Notes: generated by a model not told the origin, from the letters alone. DNA of 64,000 nucleotides from Vreelandella titanicae BH1 (GCF_000336575.1 NZ_AOPO01000005.1:124001-188000), one strand, 5' to 3'. Shown: positions 37,400 through 47,105, counted from the stretch's first letter. A program made the numbers and translations.

Positions 37400-37721
37400 A
37401 CAGCTTTGTGTCGTTTCGGTGAGCGCCATTTTGACGGCGGCTGCTGGCCGAAAGCTCACCAGGATTGTCGTTCTCCGTTCCTTTGCGTCAGCGATCCGAG
37501 CCACGACAGCTACCCTGGGAATTTGCCGCTACAGTGCCAATAGCCCTGTGGTCTGGCGCAAAACCAAATGCCAGTTCGAACGGATGGTTACCTGCCAGTC
37601 TCCATCCATAGGAGGGAAAAACTTTCTGACCAAGGGAATCTATAAATACTCTGAAACAGTGGGGGCTGACTCACGCCAAGCAAAACTGTCGTTGCAATGC
37701 CTATTGCAACTTTGGCTACAG
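37400..37721. other. Region without a supported gene
   Basis: About 320 bases. A plus-strand frame of 108 codons runs through it but has no domain, no good ribosome-binding site, and overlaps the decayed mntP on the other strand. I see no gene here. Confidence 0.4.
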
Positions 37722-37990
37722 CTCAAGAAACGGCAGCATTACTAAAACTGAGTGCCATCCCAATCAACACTACGCCGCCAATGAGTTTTGCCCAATGGCC
37801 CAACATATTTACCGAGTTTGTGGTCTAGTAGCGCTTCTATGGAGACCATCACTGTGATGGCTAAGCCAATGGCGAGGCTGGCGGTGATGATGTTCACATC
37901 AATGAATACGAGGCTGGTGTCTATGTTCACGGCGTCTAGGCCAGTGATGGAATGCAGGGCAATACACGTTATGGTAGGAAAGCTCGTTTG
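37722..37990 (-). pseudogene. Remnant of MntP-type manganese efflux pump
   Basis: The minus-strand translation gives SITGLDAVNIDTSLVFIDVN, then IITASLAIGLAITVMVSIE and DHKLG. After a one-base frameshift in a GGG run near 37800 it continues GHWAKLIGGVVLIGMALSF. This is the C-terminal half of the MntP/YebN fold (S-x-D-A segment and the LGGxVLIGxG ending). The N-terminal half and start are missing, so the gene is dead. Confidence 0.7.
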
Positions 37991-38228
37991 ATTAAACTAG
38001 GTGCGTAAAATAACTTACTTAAGTGTAAGGTTAGGATGCTGAGTAGCGCTGGATTCTATCAAGTTCTTCTCTGATGATAAGCAGTTAATGAAAAAGTAAA
38101 TATTTTTATAAATGTAGGGCGTATACTATTTGCTAATGAGTATCTAGTGAATAGCCCTCTGCCATAATTTAGATTAGCATTAGGAGGGCTCTCAGAGTAA
38201 TAGCTTAATACTGCGTACTCATGATTTT

Positions 38229-39233
38229 TTATATATGTCGGACTGATGATGATCTTGGGATCAAACTAGGCATAGCCACTCTATTGATCGGCGAGCCAGA
38301 GTGTTTATCGCTTAGCAGTAAGTCGACAGCCTGTTGTGCAATATAGTCAAAAGGTATGTATACAGACGTGAGCGGCACAGGTAGGCGACTGGCAAGAGGG
38401 ATATCGTTATATCCGACTAATGAAAGCGTTTTGCCCACCTCAATGCCAAGCCTATGTGCAGCAGCCATCACGCCAATAGCGAGGTTATCGTTGACTGCAA
38501 AAATGGCTGTTGGTTTCTCATTCTGTGAGAGCAGAGCCAGCCCTGCTTCCTCGCCAGCTTCGATTCCATAGCCTGACTCGATAATCCATGGCTCACGCAC
38601 AGCAATCCCTGATTCGCTCATTGCTTTGCGAAAGCCTTTTTGTCGGTCGCGAGCGCTAGAGGTAAAGCTAGGGCCTGCAACAAGGCCAATGTCACGGTGC
38701 CCCAGGTCGATGAGGTGCCGAGTAGCAAGGTATCCACCTTGAATATCGTCACCCAAGGCAGAAGGACTTTTACCATCGGTACGAAGCACCAATGAGTGCG
38801 GAACTCCCCGGTCACGCAGTTGAGATGGTAATTGGTCATCAAGTCGGCTGGTAGCCAAAATTAGGCCATCCACACGTCGATTGAGAAGCAATTCAACCGC
38901 TTGACGCTCGCTTTCAGGATCGTCACCACTGGTTGCTACGATAGCGAAATAGTGACGTTCTTGAGCAACTTTAGAGATCGCTTCGTAGATAAGAGCCATG
39001 ACTGTATCGCTCAGTCGGGGCACCAGTACACCGATAGTGCCTGTACCACCTCGCCTCAAGCTGGAGGCAAGAATGTCACGCTTATAGCCGAGTTCTTCCG
39101 CCGTTTTTTTAACCCGTTGAGCGGCTGGGCTATTGGAAGGCGGAAGGCGCTCATCAAGAACGCGAGAGACTGTAGACGTGCTGACGCCCGCGGCTTTGGC
39201 AACGTCTTGCATAGTTATAGGCTTACCGTGCAT
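38229..39233 (-). CDS. LacI-family transcriptional regulator
   Basis: About 334 residues. ITMQDVAKAAGVSTSTVSRVLDERLPPS is the LacI HTH plus hinge entry, followed by a periplasmic-binding-protein-like sensor domain with a C-terminal VYIPFDYIAQQAVDLLL. Start chosen at MHGKP (39233); an upstream in-frame ATG at 39299 would add 22 residues before the HTH. It is divergent from the lyase-transporter-porin genes and presumably represses them until an uptake product binds. Confidence 0.9.
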   Translation of the reverse strand: MHGKPITMQDVAKAAGVSTSTVSRVLDERLPPSNSPAAQRVKKTAEELGYKRDILASSLRRGGTGTIGVLVPRLSDTVMALIYEAISKVAQERHYFAIVATSGDDPESERQAVELLLNRRVDGLILATSRLDDQLPSQLRDRGVPHSLVLRTDGKSPSALGDDIQGGYLATRHLIDLGHRDIGLVAGPSFTSSARDRQKGFRKAMSESGIAVREPWIIESGYGIEAGEEAGLALLSQNEKPTAIFAVNDNLAIGVMAAAHRLGIEVGKTLSLVGYNDIPLASRLPVPLTSVYIPFDYIAQQAVDLLLSDKHSGSPINRVAMPSLIPRSSSVRHI

Positions 39234-39458
39234 GAATATATTATTCCATGACGTGAGGTGGATTACTGAACCTCTGTGTTGGCTCGCATAAACAGGCATT
39301 TAGGCGAACCATTCTATCGGTTTTACAGCGATCTTATAAGCGATATGACGCTAACCCCACTGATTTACTATTAGTTTGCTTTCCGTAGCCACACATCATT
39401 TGTGAGTCGTAGACTAACGTCTAATTTTCGATGTGGTGTATTTGGTGAAAGGATTGCA

Positions 39459-39476
39459 ATCGTTCCCAGGAACGAT
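39459..39476. promoter_or_regulatory. Likely LacI-family operator
   Basis: ATCGTTCC-CA-GGAACGAT is a perfect 8-2-8 inverted repeat 26 bases before the lyase start. It lies between the divergent LacI-type gene and its presumed operon, where a repressor would block transcription. Confidence 0.65.
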
Positions 39477-39502
39477 AACACAACCATATAAGAGGAATCA
39501 TC

Positions 39503-40420
39503 ATGTCTCTCGATCTCCGAGGTTTGACCCCCGCGCCGGTTACTCCTTTCACTCGCGATGGCGAGGTTGATTTTGCTGCAATCAAGAAGCTTGGCTCTTG
39601 GTTGGGCGGCATCGACGGCGTGAAAGGTCTCGTTGTTCTTGGCCACGCTGGTGAGGGTACATTCATGACCTCTGACGAGCAGAGGCGCGTTATTGAGGCA
39701 TTTGTTGAATCGGTAAAAGGTGAGATACCTATTATCGCGGGCATCACTCGCGAAGGTGACCATGTTGCAGCCGAAGAAGCAAAACGTGCTGTCGAGGCGG
39801 GCGCATCTGCTGGTCTAGTCTACCCATCTCATGGCTGGCTCAGGTTTGGTTATCAGGAGGGAGCGCCTCAAGAGCGCTATCGCCGCATTCATGAGGAAAG
39901 TGGGTTACCGCTGATTCTTTTCCAGTATCCGGACAACACGAAAGCCACTTACAACCTCCAGACGCAGCTTGATATTGCGGCCCAACCTGGTGTGTTTGCG
40001 ATGAAAAATGGTGTTCGCAATATGAAGCGCTGGGATACTGAAATTCCTGTCATTCGCGCTGAGCATCCGGATCTACAAATTCTGACTTGTCATGATGAGT
40101 ACCTGCTTCACACCATGTTTGATGTCGATGGTGCGCTAGTTGGCTATGGCTGTATTGCACCGGAGCCTTTGATCGAACTGATCAAAGCTGGAAAAGCCAA
40201 GGATTATGCCAAGGCGCGCGAATTGCATGATCGCCTCCTGCCCGTTACCAAGAATGTCTATCACCGTGGTTCGCATATGGAAGGAACTGTGGCTCTGAAG
40301 TGGGCCCTAGTAGCCCGGGGGATTCTTGATCACGCTACTGTGCGCTCTCCGCTCCGTCCGCTTGCCGAAGGCGCAGATCGTGAAATTGCTGCTGCTATGA
40401 AACAAGCCGGGTTAGCCTAA
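39503..40420 (+). CDS. Dihydrodipicolinate synthase/N-acetylneuraminate lyase superfamily protein
   Basis: A 305-residue class I aldolase barrel. The Schiff-base Lys is in GVFAMKNGVRN (about residue 170) and the catalytic Tyr in LFQYPDN (about 141). The usual GTTGE loop is VLGHAGEGT, so this is not a standard DapA. Such variants act on sugar acids or other 2-keto acids. AGAGGAA precedes the ATG. It is first in a LacI-controlled unit with a transporter and a porin, implying catabolism of a specific organic acid or sugar acid. Confidence 0.88.
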   Translation: MSLDLRGLTPAPVTPFTRDGEVDFAAIKKLGSWLGGIDGVKGLVVLGHAGEGTFMTSDEQRRVIEAFVESVKGEIPIIAGITREGDHVAAEEAKRAVEAGASAGLVYPSHGWLRFGYQEGAPQERYRRIHEESGLPLILFQYPDNTKATYNLQTQLDIAAQPGVFAMKNGVRNMKRWDTEIPVIRAEHPDLQILTCHDEYLLHTMFDVDGALVGYGCIAPEPLIELIKAGKAKDYAKARELHDRLLPVTKNVYHRGSHMEGTVALKWALVARGILDHATVRSPLRPLAEGADREIAAAMKQAGLA

Positions 40421-40460
40421 CCGAGATTGACTACTCCTTAGGCGCTGGGCGTCCCCGAAC

Positions 40461-40483
40461 GGTGATGCCAATGAGGCATCACC
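40461..40483 (+). other. Intercistronic stem-loop
   Basis: GGTGATGCC-AATGA-GGCATCACC is a perfect 9-bp stem with no T-run, between the lyase and transporter genes. It probably tunes or stabilises the upstream message rather than ending transcription. Confidence 0.6.
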
Positions 40484-40521
40484 TTATGCATCCTAAATAA
40501 CAAATTTAATAGGAGCGTAGG

Positions 40522-41793
40522 ATGAGTATGAATACCAAACATGATTCAGGGCCACTTTCCCCTGCGACAAACAACGCTCGAAATCGGTTTTCTCTGACGT
40601 TGCCGCAAATGCTTGCGCTAATGGGGCCTGCTTTTGTCGCTGGCGCTTGGCGTTTCGGACCCGGTGCGCTGACATCCGCTGTCCAGGCAGGCAGCCAATA
40701 TGGCTACATGCTGCTTTGGGTAATTCTTGTGTCTGCAGTGCTAATGTTTGTGTTTAATGATATGGCCGTGCGATTGGGCCTTGCATCTGGTGACTCGGTG
40801 GTTCAAGTCACCAAGCAAAAACTTGGTCGCCCAATCGGTGTCATGGCTGGCTTCGGTGTTTTCTCTATCACTTTGATGTTTGCTGTAGGCAATGCCGTTG
40901 GCTCTGGTTTAGCGCTAAGCCTGCTTTTAGGAGGTTCGGTAGTAGGCTGGACGCTCGCTAGCACTGTAGCGGTAGGCTTATTAATAGCCATGCGGAATAC
41001 TTATAAGGCGATGGAGCGCTTGTTGGTCGCTTTGATTGGGCTTATGTCTGTAGGTTTTTTAGCATCAACCATACTGAGTGACCCAGATTGGGCAGCTGCT
41101 GCGCAAGGTCTTATTCCCAAATTTCCTGCTGAGGCCAGCGTTCTTTTAATTGCTTTGATCGGTACAAATTTCTCCATTAACTCAGCTTTTTATACTGGCT
41201 ATGCCATCCATGAAAGAAAGCTGAATAGGCAGCAGTACCGAGCTATTACGTTAATGGATACTCTCCCGGGGAATGTAGCAACCGCATTTATGGCGATGCT
41301 CATCATCATTGTAGCCTCAGCGGTACTTCACTCCACTGGTACTGTAGCTACGACTTTTCCACAGCTGGCAAGCGTATTGGAGCCACTGGCTGGAAAGGTG
41401 GGTGCGGTACTGTTCAGCCTTGGGTTCTTCGCAGCAGCCTTTTCATCAATGGCGGCAAATGCTTCTGCGGGAGGAACGCTATTAGCGGATGCGTTGGGCT
41501 GGAACAGCAGTTTATCCGGATGGAGAGTCAAGCTGCTTGTATATGGGGTGTTGGCTTGGGGAGCGACGGTTGCTGTGGTGGCGAAAGGTTCTCCCATTGA
41601 GCTAATTATCATCGCTCAAGCCCTAACCGTCCTAGTAGCACCTTTTTTGGGAATTATTCTCTTTCTTTTGACAAGACGTGAAGATGTGATGGGGGATCTA
41701 AAAAATGGCCCTCTACAAACCACGCTTGCTCTAGTGGGGTTGGTGACCATTTTCGCAATGTCTTCTCAGCTTGTCTTTAGGCTCCTGGGTTAA
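40522..41793 (+). CDS. Nramp-superfamily transporter, atypical
   Basis: A 423-residue inner-membrane protein with about 11 helices on the Nramp (LeuT-fold) plan. The helix-1 region reads GAWRFGPGALTSAVQAGSQYGY, where true Nramp metal importers have DPGN. In helix 6 the metal-binding MPH is absent (IALIGTNFSINSAFYTGYAIHERK). The manganese/iron ligands are therefore not conserved, and the cargo is probably not a transition metal. Its place between a DHDPS-like lyase and a porin suggests uptake of the organic substrate. AGGAG lies six bases before the ATG. Confidence 0.8.
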   Translation: MSMNTKHDSGPLSPATNNARNRFSLTLPQMLALMGPAFVAGAWRFGPGALTSAVQAGSQYGYMLLWVILVSAVLMFVFNDMAVRLGLASGDSVVQVTKQKLGRPIGVMAGFGVFSITLMFAVGNAVGSGLALSLLLGGSVVGWTLASTVAVGLLIAMRNTYKAMERLLVALIGLMSVGFLASTILSDPDWAAAAQGLIPKFPAEASVLLIALIGTNFSINSAFYTGYAIHERKLNRQQYRAITLMDTLPGNVATAFMAMLIIIVASAVLHSTGTVATTFPQLASVLEPLAGKVGAVLFSLGFFAAAFSSMAANASAGGTLLADALGWNSSLSGWRVKLLVYGVLAWGATVAVVAKGSPIELIIIAQALTVLVAPFLGIILFLLTRREDVMGDLKNGPLQTTLALVGLVTIFAMSSQLVFRLLG

Positions 41794-41831
41794 GTTGAAA
41801 ATAAAAGTATTACAAATATAGAGATAAAGAT

Positions 41832-43043
41832 ATGAATAAGTTTTTGTTGTGGTGCAGAGTGTTTCCTTTCTTAGGCTATTCTTTTCTATTCGTTACTCCT
41901 TCTGTATTTGCAATTGATTATGATGTGAATGGAACCAACGTTTCTTTATACGGTTACGCTAAGCTTGATGTGATGTATGACATTGGTGACGTTAAGACCG
42001 GAAATAGTAGTGGCATGGGCGATAGTGTGAACTTCTCTAAAATTGCTGTGGATGGCCAACCAAATACAAGTGGGCATTCGAATCTGCATGCTAATGAGTC
42101 ACGCCTGGGTATCCGGACTACAACGCCGACAGAGAAAGGTGACTTGTTTACCAATATCGAGGGCGATTTTTTCTTCGGTAATCTCCGGCTGCGTCAGGCC
42201 TATGGCTCATGGAACGGTATTACGGCAGGACAAACGTGGAGCAATTTTCACACCTTTATAAGCACTACTCCTACGCTTGATTTTACTGGCCCCGCAGGTC
42301 GCGATGCATTCCTTCGACAAGCACAACTGCGGTATTCAGTAGGTAGTTTTCATGTTGCTATTGAGGATCCGAGCGGTGCCATGTCTGGCAACTCTTTTGA
42401 CGGAGGCTACGATGCAGTAACCGGTGGTAGATCCATTGCTGGTACTGATGTTGATCGTAAAGATGGTTTGCCAGACATTACGCTTCGGTACGAATCATTG
42501 GCTGGTGCATTACGCTGGGCATCAGCTGCCATGATTCGAGAAGTGGCCTTTGACGATGGTGCAGCAAAGGACTCAAAGATCGGGTGGGGAGCTTTTGTCG
42601 CGGCTAATTACGCTCTTACGCCAAATACGACGTTGCGTGGTCAAATAACCGGCGGTGAGGGGATTGGGGCTTACATGAAAGTAAACCCGGCACCCTCAGC
42701 TTATCGAGCAGGCAACGAGCTAGAGACCATCTTTGCATGGGGGGGAACGATTGGCATTAGCCACGATATAGGCCCTGGTGCTTTCAACGTTTCATACTCA
42801 CTTGTTAATGCAGATTGGGATAATGCCGAGCGCGATGGCGTTTCTCTTGTTAATACTGGTAGTTCAAGTGAGTTCATAAGCGCTTATGACGAAGAGCGTG
42901 AACTTGTGCACATTAATTACCAATGGAGTCCTGGTCATAACGTAACCTACGGAATTGAGTTGGCTCATGCTGTACGGCATACTGTGGATGGCCGTAGTGG
43001 AAGTGTCGATCGTCTACAAGGGAGTGTTATCTATCGGTTTTAA
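41832..43043 (+). CDS. DcaP-like outer-membrane porin
   Basis: A 403-residue precursor with a hydrophobic signal peptide ending near PSVFAID. The mature protein has the alternating pattern of a 16-strand porin, including VSLYGYAKLDVMYD near the N-terminus, LRLRQAYGSWNGITAGQTWSNF, and the C-terminal GSVIYRF ending in Phe. This is the DcaP/alginate-like trimeric porin style used for dicarboxylates and similar anions. It is the last gene of the LacI-controlled unit and is followed by a terminator. Confidence 0.85.
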   Translation: MNKFLLWCRVFPFLGYSFLFVTPSVFAIDYDVNGTNVSLYGYAKLDVMYDIGDVKTGNSSGMGDSVNFSKIAVDGQPNTSGHSNLHANESRLGIRTTTPTEKGDLFTNIEGDFFFGNLRLRQAYGSWNGITAGQTWSNFHTFISTTPTLDFTGPAGRDAFLRQAQLRYSVGSFHVAIEDPSGAMSGNSFDGGYDAVTGGRSIAGTDVDRKDGLPDITLRYESLAGALRWASAAMIREVAFDDGAAKDSKIGWGAFVAANYALTPNTTLRGQITGGEGIGAYMKVNPAPSAYRAGNELETIFAWGGTIGISHDIGPGAFNVSYSLVNADWDNAERDGVSLVNTGSSSEFISAYDEERELVHINYQWSPGHNVTYGIELAHAVRHTVDGRSGSVDRLQGSVIYRF

Positions 43044-43143
43044 CCTGCGGCTTCGGCCTGAATAAAAAGTTGTAATTGATTATATGTCTATGGCTAGTTG
43101 TGCGTATAGTGATCTGAACCTTGCTGCATCGTAAGGTTGCTTT

Positions 43144-43174
43144 AAGCGTTAGTATTTTTGCTAACGCTTTTTTT
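43144..43174 (+). terminator. Intrinsic terminator of the porin operon
   Basis: AAGCGTTAG/CTAACGCTT stem with an 8-base loop and seven T's, about 100 bases after the porin stop. Confidence 0.9.
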
Positions 43175-43391
43175 AGTTAATTGGGCTAGAAAAGTCTTTA
43201 AAAAGGAGCACTGCGTTGATATAAATATCTAACATCTACGCCAACAGAGTACACCTATGAAACATGGTGTTTTGTGCGAGTGGGCGAGCAGCTAGATGAG
43301 ATCATGGGGGAGCCTGGGCTTTTATTGTGTTGGGGGAGACAGCATCTCACTCAATAGCGTTTTTCCTTGTCTGCTGTAGGGCGTTAATAAT

Positions 43392-43925
43392 ATGAACCAT
43401 CTATTCGTACTCACCGGTGGCCCCGGTGGTGGCAAAACTGCTCTCCTTGATGCCCTAGCGGAGCGGGGCTATCGCGTTGTACCTGAGTCTGCCCGTAGCA
43501 TCATCAAAGAGCGGTTGGCGGCGGAGCTATCACCTCGGCCAGACCCGGTCGCTTTCGCTCAGGATATTCTGAAATCCGATATTGAAAAGTACCGAAGTGT
43601 CGCTGTTGGCGAGCAGGCCACGTTCTTTGATCGTGGGGTGCTGGATGCGCTGTACATGCTTGATGCGGAGAGCGCGTTGTCACGGGCGGACATCGCCAAC
43701 TATGTTCAACTGTTCCCCTATAATCCCGTTGTTTTTCTTCTGCCGCCATGGGAAGACATTTACGGTACAGATTCAGAGCGTGATCAAACGTTCGAGGAGT
43801 CCCTCAAGGTATTCGAGGGGATGAAAAGCTGGTATTCGCAATGGGGTTACAAAACGCTGGAAATGCCGCGTGGCACTATTGATGAGCGCGTGAAGTTCGT
43901 TTTACAGCATGTAAATAGCCTTTAA
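43392..43925 (+). CDS. AAA_28-type P-loop NTPase
   Basis: A 177-residue P-loop protein. LTGGPGGGKTALLDAL (about 7-22) is the Walker A region, ATFFDRGVLDAL contains the Walker-B-like Asp, and a PPWEDIYGTDSERDQTFEES segment matches the AAA_28 family of small ATPases, which resemble nucleoside/nucleotide kinases. It stands alone, without a partner gene. Function unknown; small-molecule kinase activity is a reasonable guess. Confidence 0.85.
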   Translation: MNHLFVLTGGPGGGKTALLDALAERGYRVVPESARSIIKERLAAELSPRPDPVAFAQDILKSDIEKYRSVAVGEQATFFDRGVLDALYMLDAESALSRADIANYVQLFPYNPVVFLLPPWEDIYGTDSERDQTFEESLKVFEGMKSWYSQWGYKTLEMPRGTIDERVKFVLQHVNSL

Positions 43926-44136
43926 ATTGTCATTGTTGTTGACGGTTTTCTTCCCCACGCTTTACCAAGACTGCTGAACTACAGCATCATCACTATCGAT
44001 ATGCGCCGAGCCAAGAGAATCCTCTCGCTGGATGCCACCTCCATCCACCAAGCGAGCGTTGCCTAAAAACGCACAGCCTAAGGCTGGGGGAATCAGGTCA
44101 AGGAAGTGAATATGCCCACGACTACTGAGTAAGGTC

Positions 44137-44868
44137 ATGAAATATCCAGATATTGGCCTGCACATACGTACCTATGATGATGAAGTGAAAAGTCACTCCC
44201 ACGACCATCATCAACTGGTATTGCCCCTGGTCGGCACGCTGTTTCTGTCAGTAGATTCCATGGCGGGGGAGGTGGCACAGCACCGTGCGGCCATCATCCC
44301 TTCAGGAAGCGGCCATGGGTTTGCTGCAACAGAAGATAATCGGTTTTTGGTGGCCGATTTGCCTGAGGGGCTGGCTCCTGCGCTAGATAAGCTGCCTTGT
44401 TTCGTGGAGCTTGATTCGGCTTTGCGCCATTACGTCCAGTTCCTACATGCTCAGGTCATGAGCGGGGCTGGAGCGGATGCTACCCAGCATCACATGATGC
44501 TATTGCTGTTACAACTGCTGCAGGAGCGCCATGGAAGTCAATTGAAACTGGATCGCAGGGTTCACGCGGCAAAACAGTTTCTGGATGATCACTTCCACCA
44601 ACCTATTTCCATGGCTGAGGCTGCTAACGTGGCCCATTTGAGTATTCGGCAGTTGAACGATCTTTTTCGCCATCAGGTGGGCATGACGCCTCATCAATAC
44701 CTCACAGAAGTGCGAATGAAAGAGGCGTTTCGGCTTCTGGAACAGTCAGGCCTCAGCGTTCAGCGGGTGGCTGATGCGGTAGGCTACTCGTCGTTATCGG
44801 CCTTCAGCGACCGCTTCAGACGTCACTTTGGCAAACCGCCTAGCCACTTCCGCCGTCTCTCGACATAA
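44137..44868 (+). CDS. AraC-family transcriptional regulator
   Basis: A 243-residue regulator with an N-terminal cupin-like sensor (HSHDHHQLVLPLVGTLFLSVD) and a C-terminal double HTH (MAEAANVAHLSIRQLNDLFRHQ and VQRVADAVGYSSLSAFSDRFRRHFGKPP). It is upstream of and codirectional with an EamA transporter gene 88 bases away, which it probably activates. This resembles a second AraC/EamA pair at 48-50 kb. Confidence 0.92.
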   Translation: MKYPDIGLHIRTYDDEVKSHSHDHHQLVLPLVGTLFLSVDSMAGEVAQHRAAIIPSGSGHGFAATEDNRFLVADLPEGLAPALDKLPCFVELDSALRHYVQFLHAQVMSGAGADATQHHMMLLLLQLLQERHGSQLKLDRRVHAAKQFLDDHFHQPISMAEAANVAHLSIRQLNDLFRHQVGMTPHQYLTEVRMKEAFRLLEQSGLSVQRVADAVGYSSLSAFSDRFRRHFGKPPSHFRRLST

Positions 44869-44956
44869 TTCCGCCAGGATTCAAAAGATCCTCATTGATG
44901 CCATGGATACGCTCTCCCGCAACCGCTAACGCATGAGAATCTCGGGGGAGAGTGAC

Positions 44957-45838
44957 ATGGCAACCGTGAATGCCGCTACCTGGATCGGATCCATTTCCGT
45001 TCTGCTTTGGGGTACGTTGGCTTTGCTGACCAAGCTATCCGGCGGAGATATTCCAGAGTTCCAGCTGATGGCCATGACTTTCGGCATTGCGTTTCTGTTG
45101 ATGGGTGGGCGTTGGATCTTGGCTGGTCATACGGGCGTTCGGTATATACGCCAGTCGCCGTTTGCCTGGTGTATCGGTATCGTCGGGTTATTCGGTTATC
45201 ACTTTGCATATTTCAAGGCGATGACGCTAGCACCGGCGGTGGAAGTCAGCCTGTTGGCTTACCTCTGGCCGCTACTGATCGTTCTGCTGTCTGCCCTATT
45301 ACCGGATGAGAGGATGCAAGCTCAGTCTATCGTTGGCGCCTTGGTGGCGCTGGTGGGTTGTTGGTTGTTGATCAGCCGAAATGCAGGCGGATTTGCTTGG
45401 GAGAACCTGCCCGGTTATCTGGTAGCGCTGGCGTGTGCATTGATTTGGTCTTCTTACTCCGTGCTCAGCAGATTGGTGCGTTCAGTGCCAACCGATGCCG
45501 TCGGTTGGTTCTGCGGCGTGACGGCGCTGCTGGCTTTAGGGTGCCATATGCTGTGGGAAAAGACGGTGTGGCCGGATGGCTTGATGCAATGGGTAGGCGT
45601 GGTTGGGCTGGGCCTCGGGCCGGTTGGAATCGCATTTTTTACCTGGGACTATGGCGTCAAACACGGGAACATCCAGCTACTTGGCACCCTAGCCTACAGC
45701 GCGCCACTCATTTCGGTGGTGCTACTGATCCTGGCGGGATACGGCGAGGCCACGGTGGCCGTATTGAGTGCCAGCGTGCTCATCGTCATTGGTTCTTTGA
45801 TCGCAAGTCGCGCGAAGCATCGGGGCGCGCAGCGCTAG
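44957..45838 (+). CDS. EamA-family transporter
   Basis: A 293-residue DMT-superfamily exporter with ten helices in two EamA repeats. The segment PAVEVSLLAYLWPLLIVLLSALL and the second-repeat GLGPVGIAFFTWDYGVKHGNIQLLG resemble the YddG-like aromatic amino-acid exporters. GGGGGAG precedes the ATG at 44957; the upstream in-frame ATG at 44933 is less likely. The substrate is not certain. Confidence 0.85.
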   Translation: MATVNAATWIGSISVLLWGTLALLTKLSGGDIPEFQLMAMTFGIAFLLMGGRWILAGHTGVRYIRQSPFAWCIGIVGLFGYHFAYFKAMTLAPAVEVSLLAYLWPLLIVLLSALLPDERMQAQSIVGALVALVGCWLLISRNAGGFAWENLPGYLVALACALIWSSYSVLSRLVRSVPTDAVGWFCGVTALLALGCHMLWEKTVWPDGLMQWVGVVGLGLGPVGIAFFTWDYGVKHGNIQLLGTLAYSAPLISVVLLILAGYGEATVAVLSASVLIVIGSLIASRAKHRGAQR

Positions 45839-45984
45839 AAATGATGGCAGACTGATAACGCTGGTGCTGCAAAAGACGACTTGCTGGCGTTATCGCCAAC
45901 TCCGTTAAGGCAGAAGTGGTCACCGAGATTCAGCGTTAAAGCGGATAAGTAGTTGGTTGCAGGGGCGTGGTATAGCAAAACGTC

Positions 45985-46572
45985 ATGGCAGCGGTTAGCC
46001 TAAACGGTTTGTTGATGACGCTCATTGAGCAAATAGGCGCAGCCATGGAACATTCATCCGCAGTCACGCTGGCGTTGGCAGACGCATCGGCATTTGATGC
46101 GTTCAAGCAAGAGTTAAAAGCCTCGTTTAGCGTGGCGGTAGAAGAGACCTTTGGCGCGGTGGAGCCGAGCTTGATTCCCTCTGACTCAGATATTGAGAAC
46201 TCTCTTAATGCGCCAGATGCCATGGTGCATCACATCCTTTTAGATGGCGTTAAAGTGGGGGGCGCGATTGTAGTCATTGACGAATCCACCCAACACAACT
46301 CGCTGGACTTGTTCTATCTCTTGCCCAGCACCCACGGACGTGGCGTGGGCTACCGTGCGTGGAAAGCCATCGAGCAGGCGTACCCCAAGACGCGGGTATG
46401 GATGACCCATACGCCTTACTTCGAAAAGCGAAACATCCACTTTTATGTCAACAAGTGTGGTTTTAAGATTGCCTCCTTTTACAACCGCTATTACCTCTTG
46501 CCGGATGATGAGGAGGCAGGCAGTAAGGCACACAAGCTAGAGTTTTTTGGATTCGAAAAAGTCATGATGTAA
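45985..46572 (+). CDS. GNAT-family N-acetyltransferase
   Basis: Up to 195 residues with a C-terminal acetyltransferase fold ([28 protein letters not shown] with HGRGVG acetyl-CoA loop; [21 protein letters not shown]). In-frame ATGs at 46015 and 46045 are alternative starts, and [13 protein letters not shown] at 46045 may be the real N-terminus. First of three consecutive acetyltransferase genes. Confidence 0.8.
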   Translation: MAAVSLNGLLMTLIEQIGAAMEHSSAVTLALADASAFDAFKQELKASFSVAVEETFGAVEPSLIPSDSDIENSLNAPDAMVHHILLDGVKVGGAIVVIDESTQHNSLDLFYLLPSTHGRGVGYRAWKAIEQAYPKTRVWMTHTPYFEKRNIHFYVNKCGFKIASFYNRYYLLPDDEEAGSKAHKLEFFGFEKVMM

Positions 46573-46634
46573 GCCCCAGAAAGGGCGAGTATGAGCCGAT
46601 AGCAACGGGCTCTCAAAGAAAAAAGGACTTTAGA

Positions 46635-47105
46635 ATGACCGTAAGAGCAGCAGAAAAAAACGATATTGCCGCCATCGCCGAGGTGTACCAAGCGTGTTTC
46701 CCCCGTGAGAAAAATCACGTGCTGTGGATTGAGTCGTCGTTTAACACCTATCCACGGGGCGTTTACTACGTGGTGGAGGTGGAAGGCCAGGTGCGTGGCT
46801 ATATCCTTTGGTGCGTTAAGAACGGCTTTCGGGAAAAAAGCATCATCGAGCTGGAGCAAATCGGCATTCACCCGGAAGCAGCAGGTAGGGGGCTGGGTAA
46901 GCGGCTCATTGTGGAGTCGCTAGCGCCGTTCAAGGCCCACGTGCGTCGCCAGGGCTGCGATGTGGGGGCGGTGATGGTGACCACCTCGGAAGGCAACTTC
47001 GCAGAGAAGCTGTATCAATCCACGCTGGGAGTCTCCCGCGCGGCCGTGATTAGCGGCTATGGGGCTGGAGATGAGGTGATCTTATATAACGCCAGCGTAG
47101 AGTAG
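46635..47105 (+). CDS. GNAT-family N-acetyltransferase
   Basis: A 156-residue acetyltransferase. Motif A is LEQIGIHPEAAGRGLGKRLIVESL (about 75-98), with the R-G-x-G-K loop intact, and the distal part AEKLYQSTLGVSRAAVISGY forms motif B. An AAAGGAC precedes the ATG. Substrate unknown. Codirectional with the GNAT genes on both sides. Confidence 0.88.
   Translation: MTVRAAEKNDIAAIAEVYQACFPREKNHVLWIESSFNTYPRGVYYVVEVEGQVRGYILWCVKNGFREKSIIELEQIGIHPEAAGRGLGKRLIVESLAPFKAHVRRQGCDVGAVMVTTSEGNFAEKLYQSTLGVSRAAVISGYGAGDEVILYNASVE

Noticed and set aside
37419..37745. 108-codon plus-strand frame after the second LysR gene
   Set aside because: Low-complexity, no ribosome-binding site, and antisense to the decayed mntP, which explains the region better.
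43962..44165. 67-codon minus-strand frame between the P-loop NTPase and the AraC gene
   Set aside because: No domain or ribosome-binding site, and it overlaps the start of the AraC gene.
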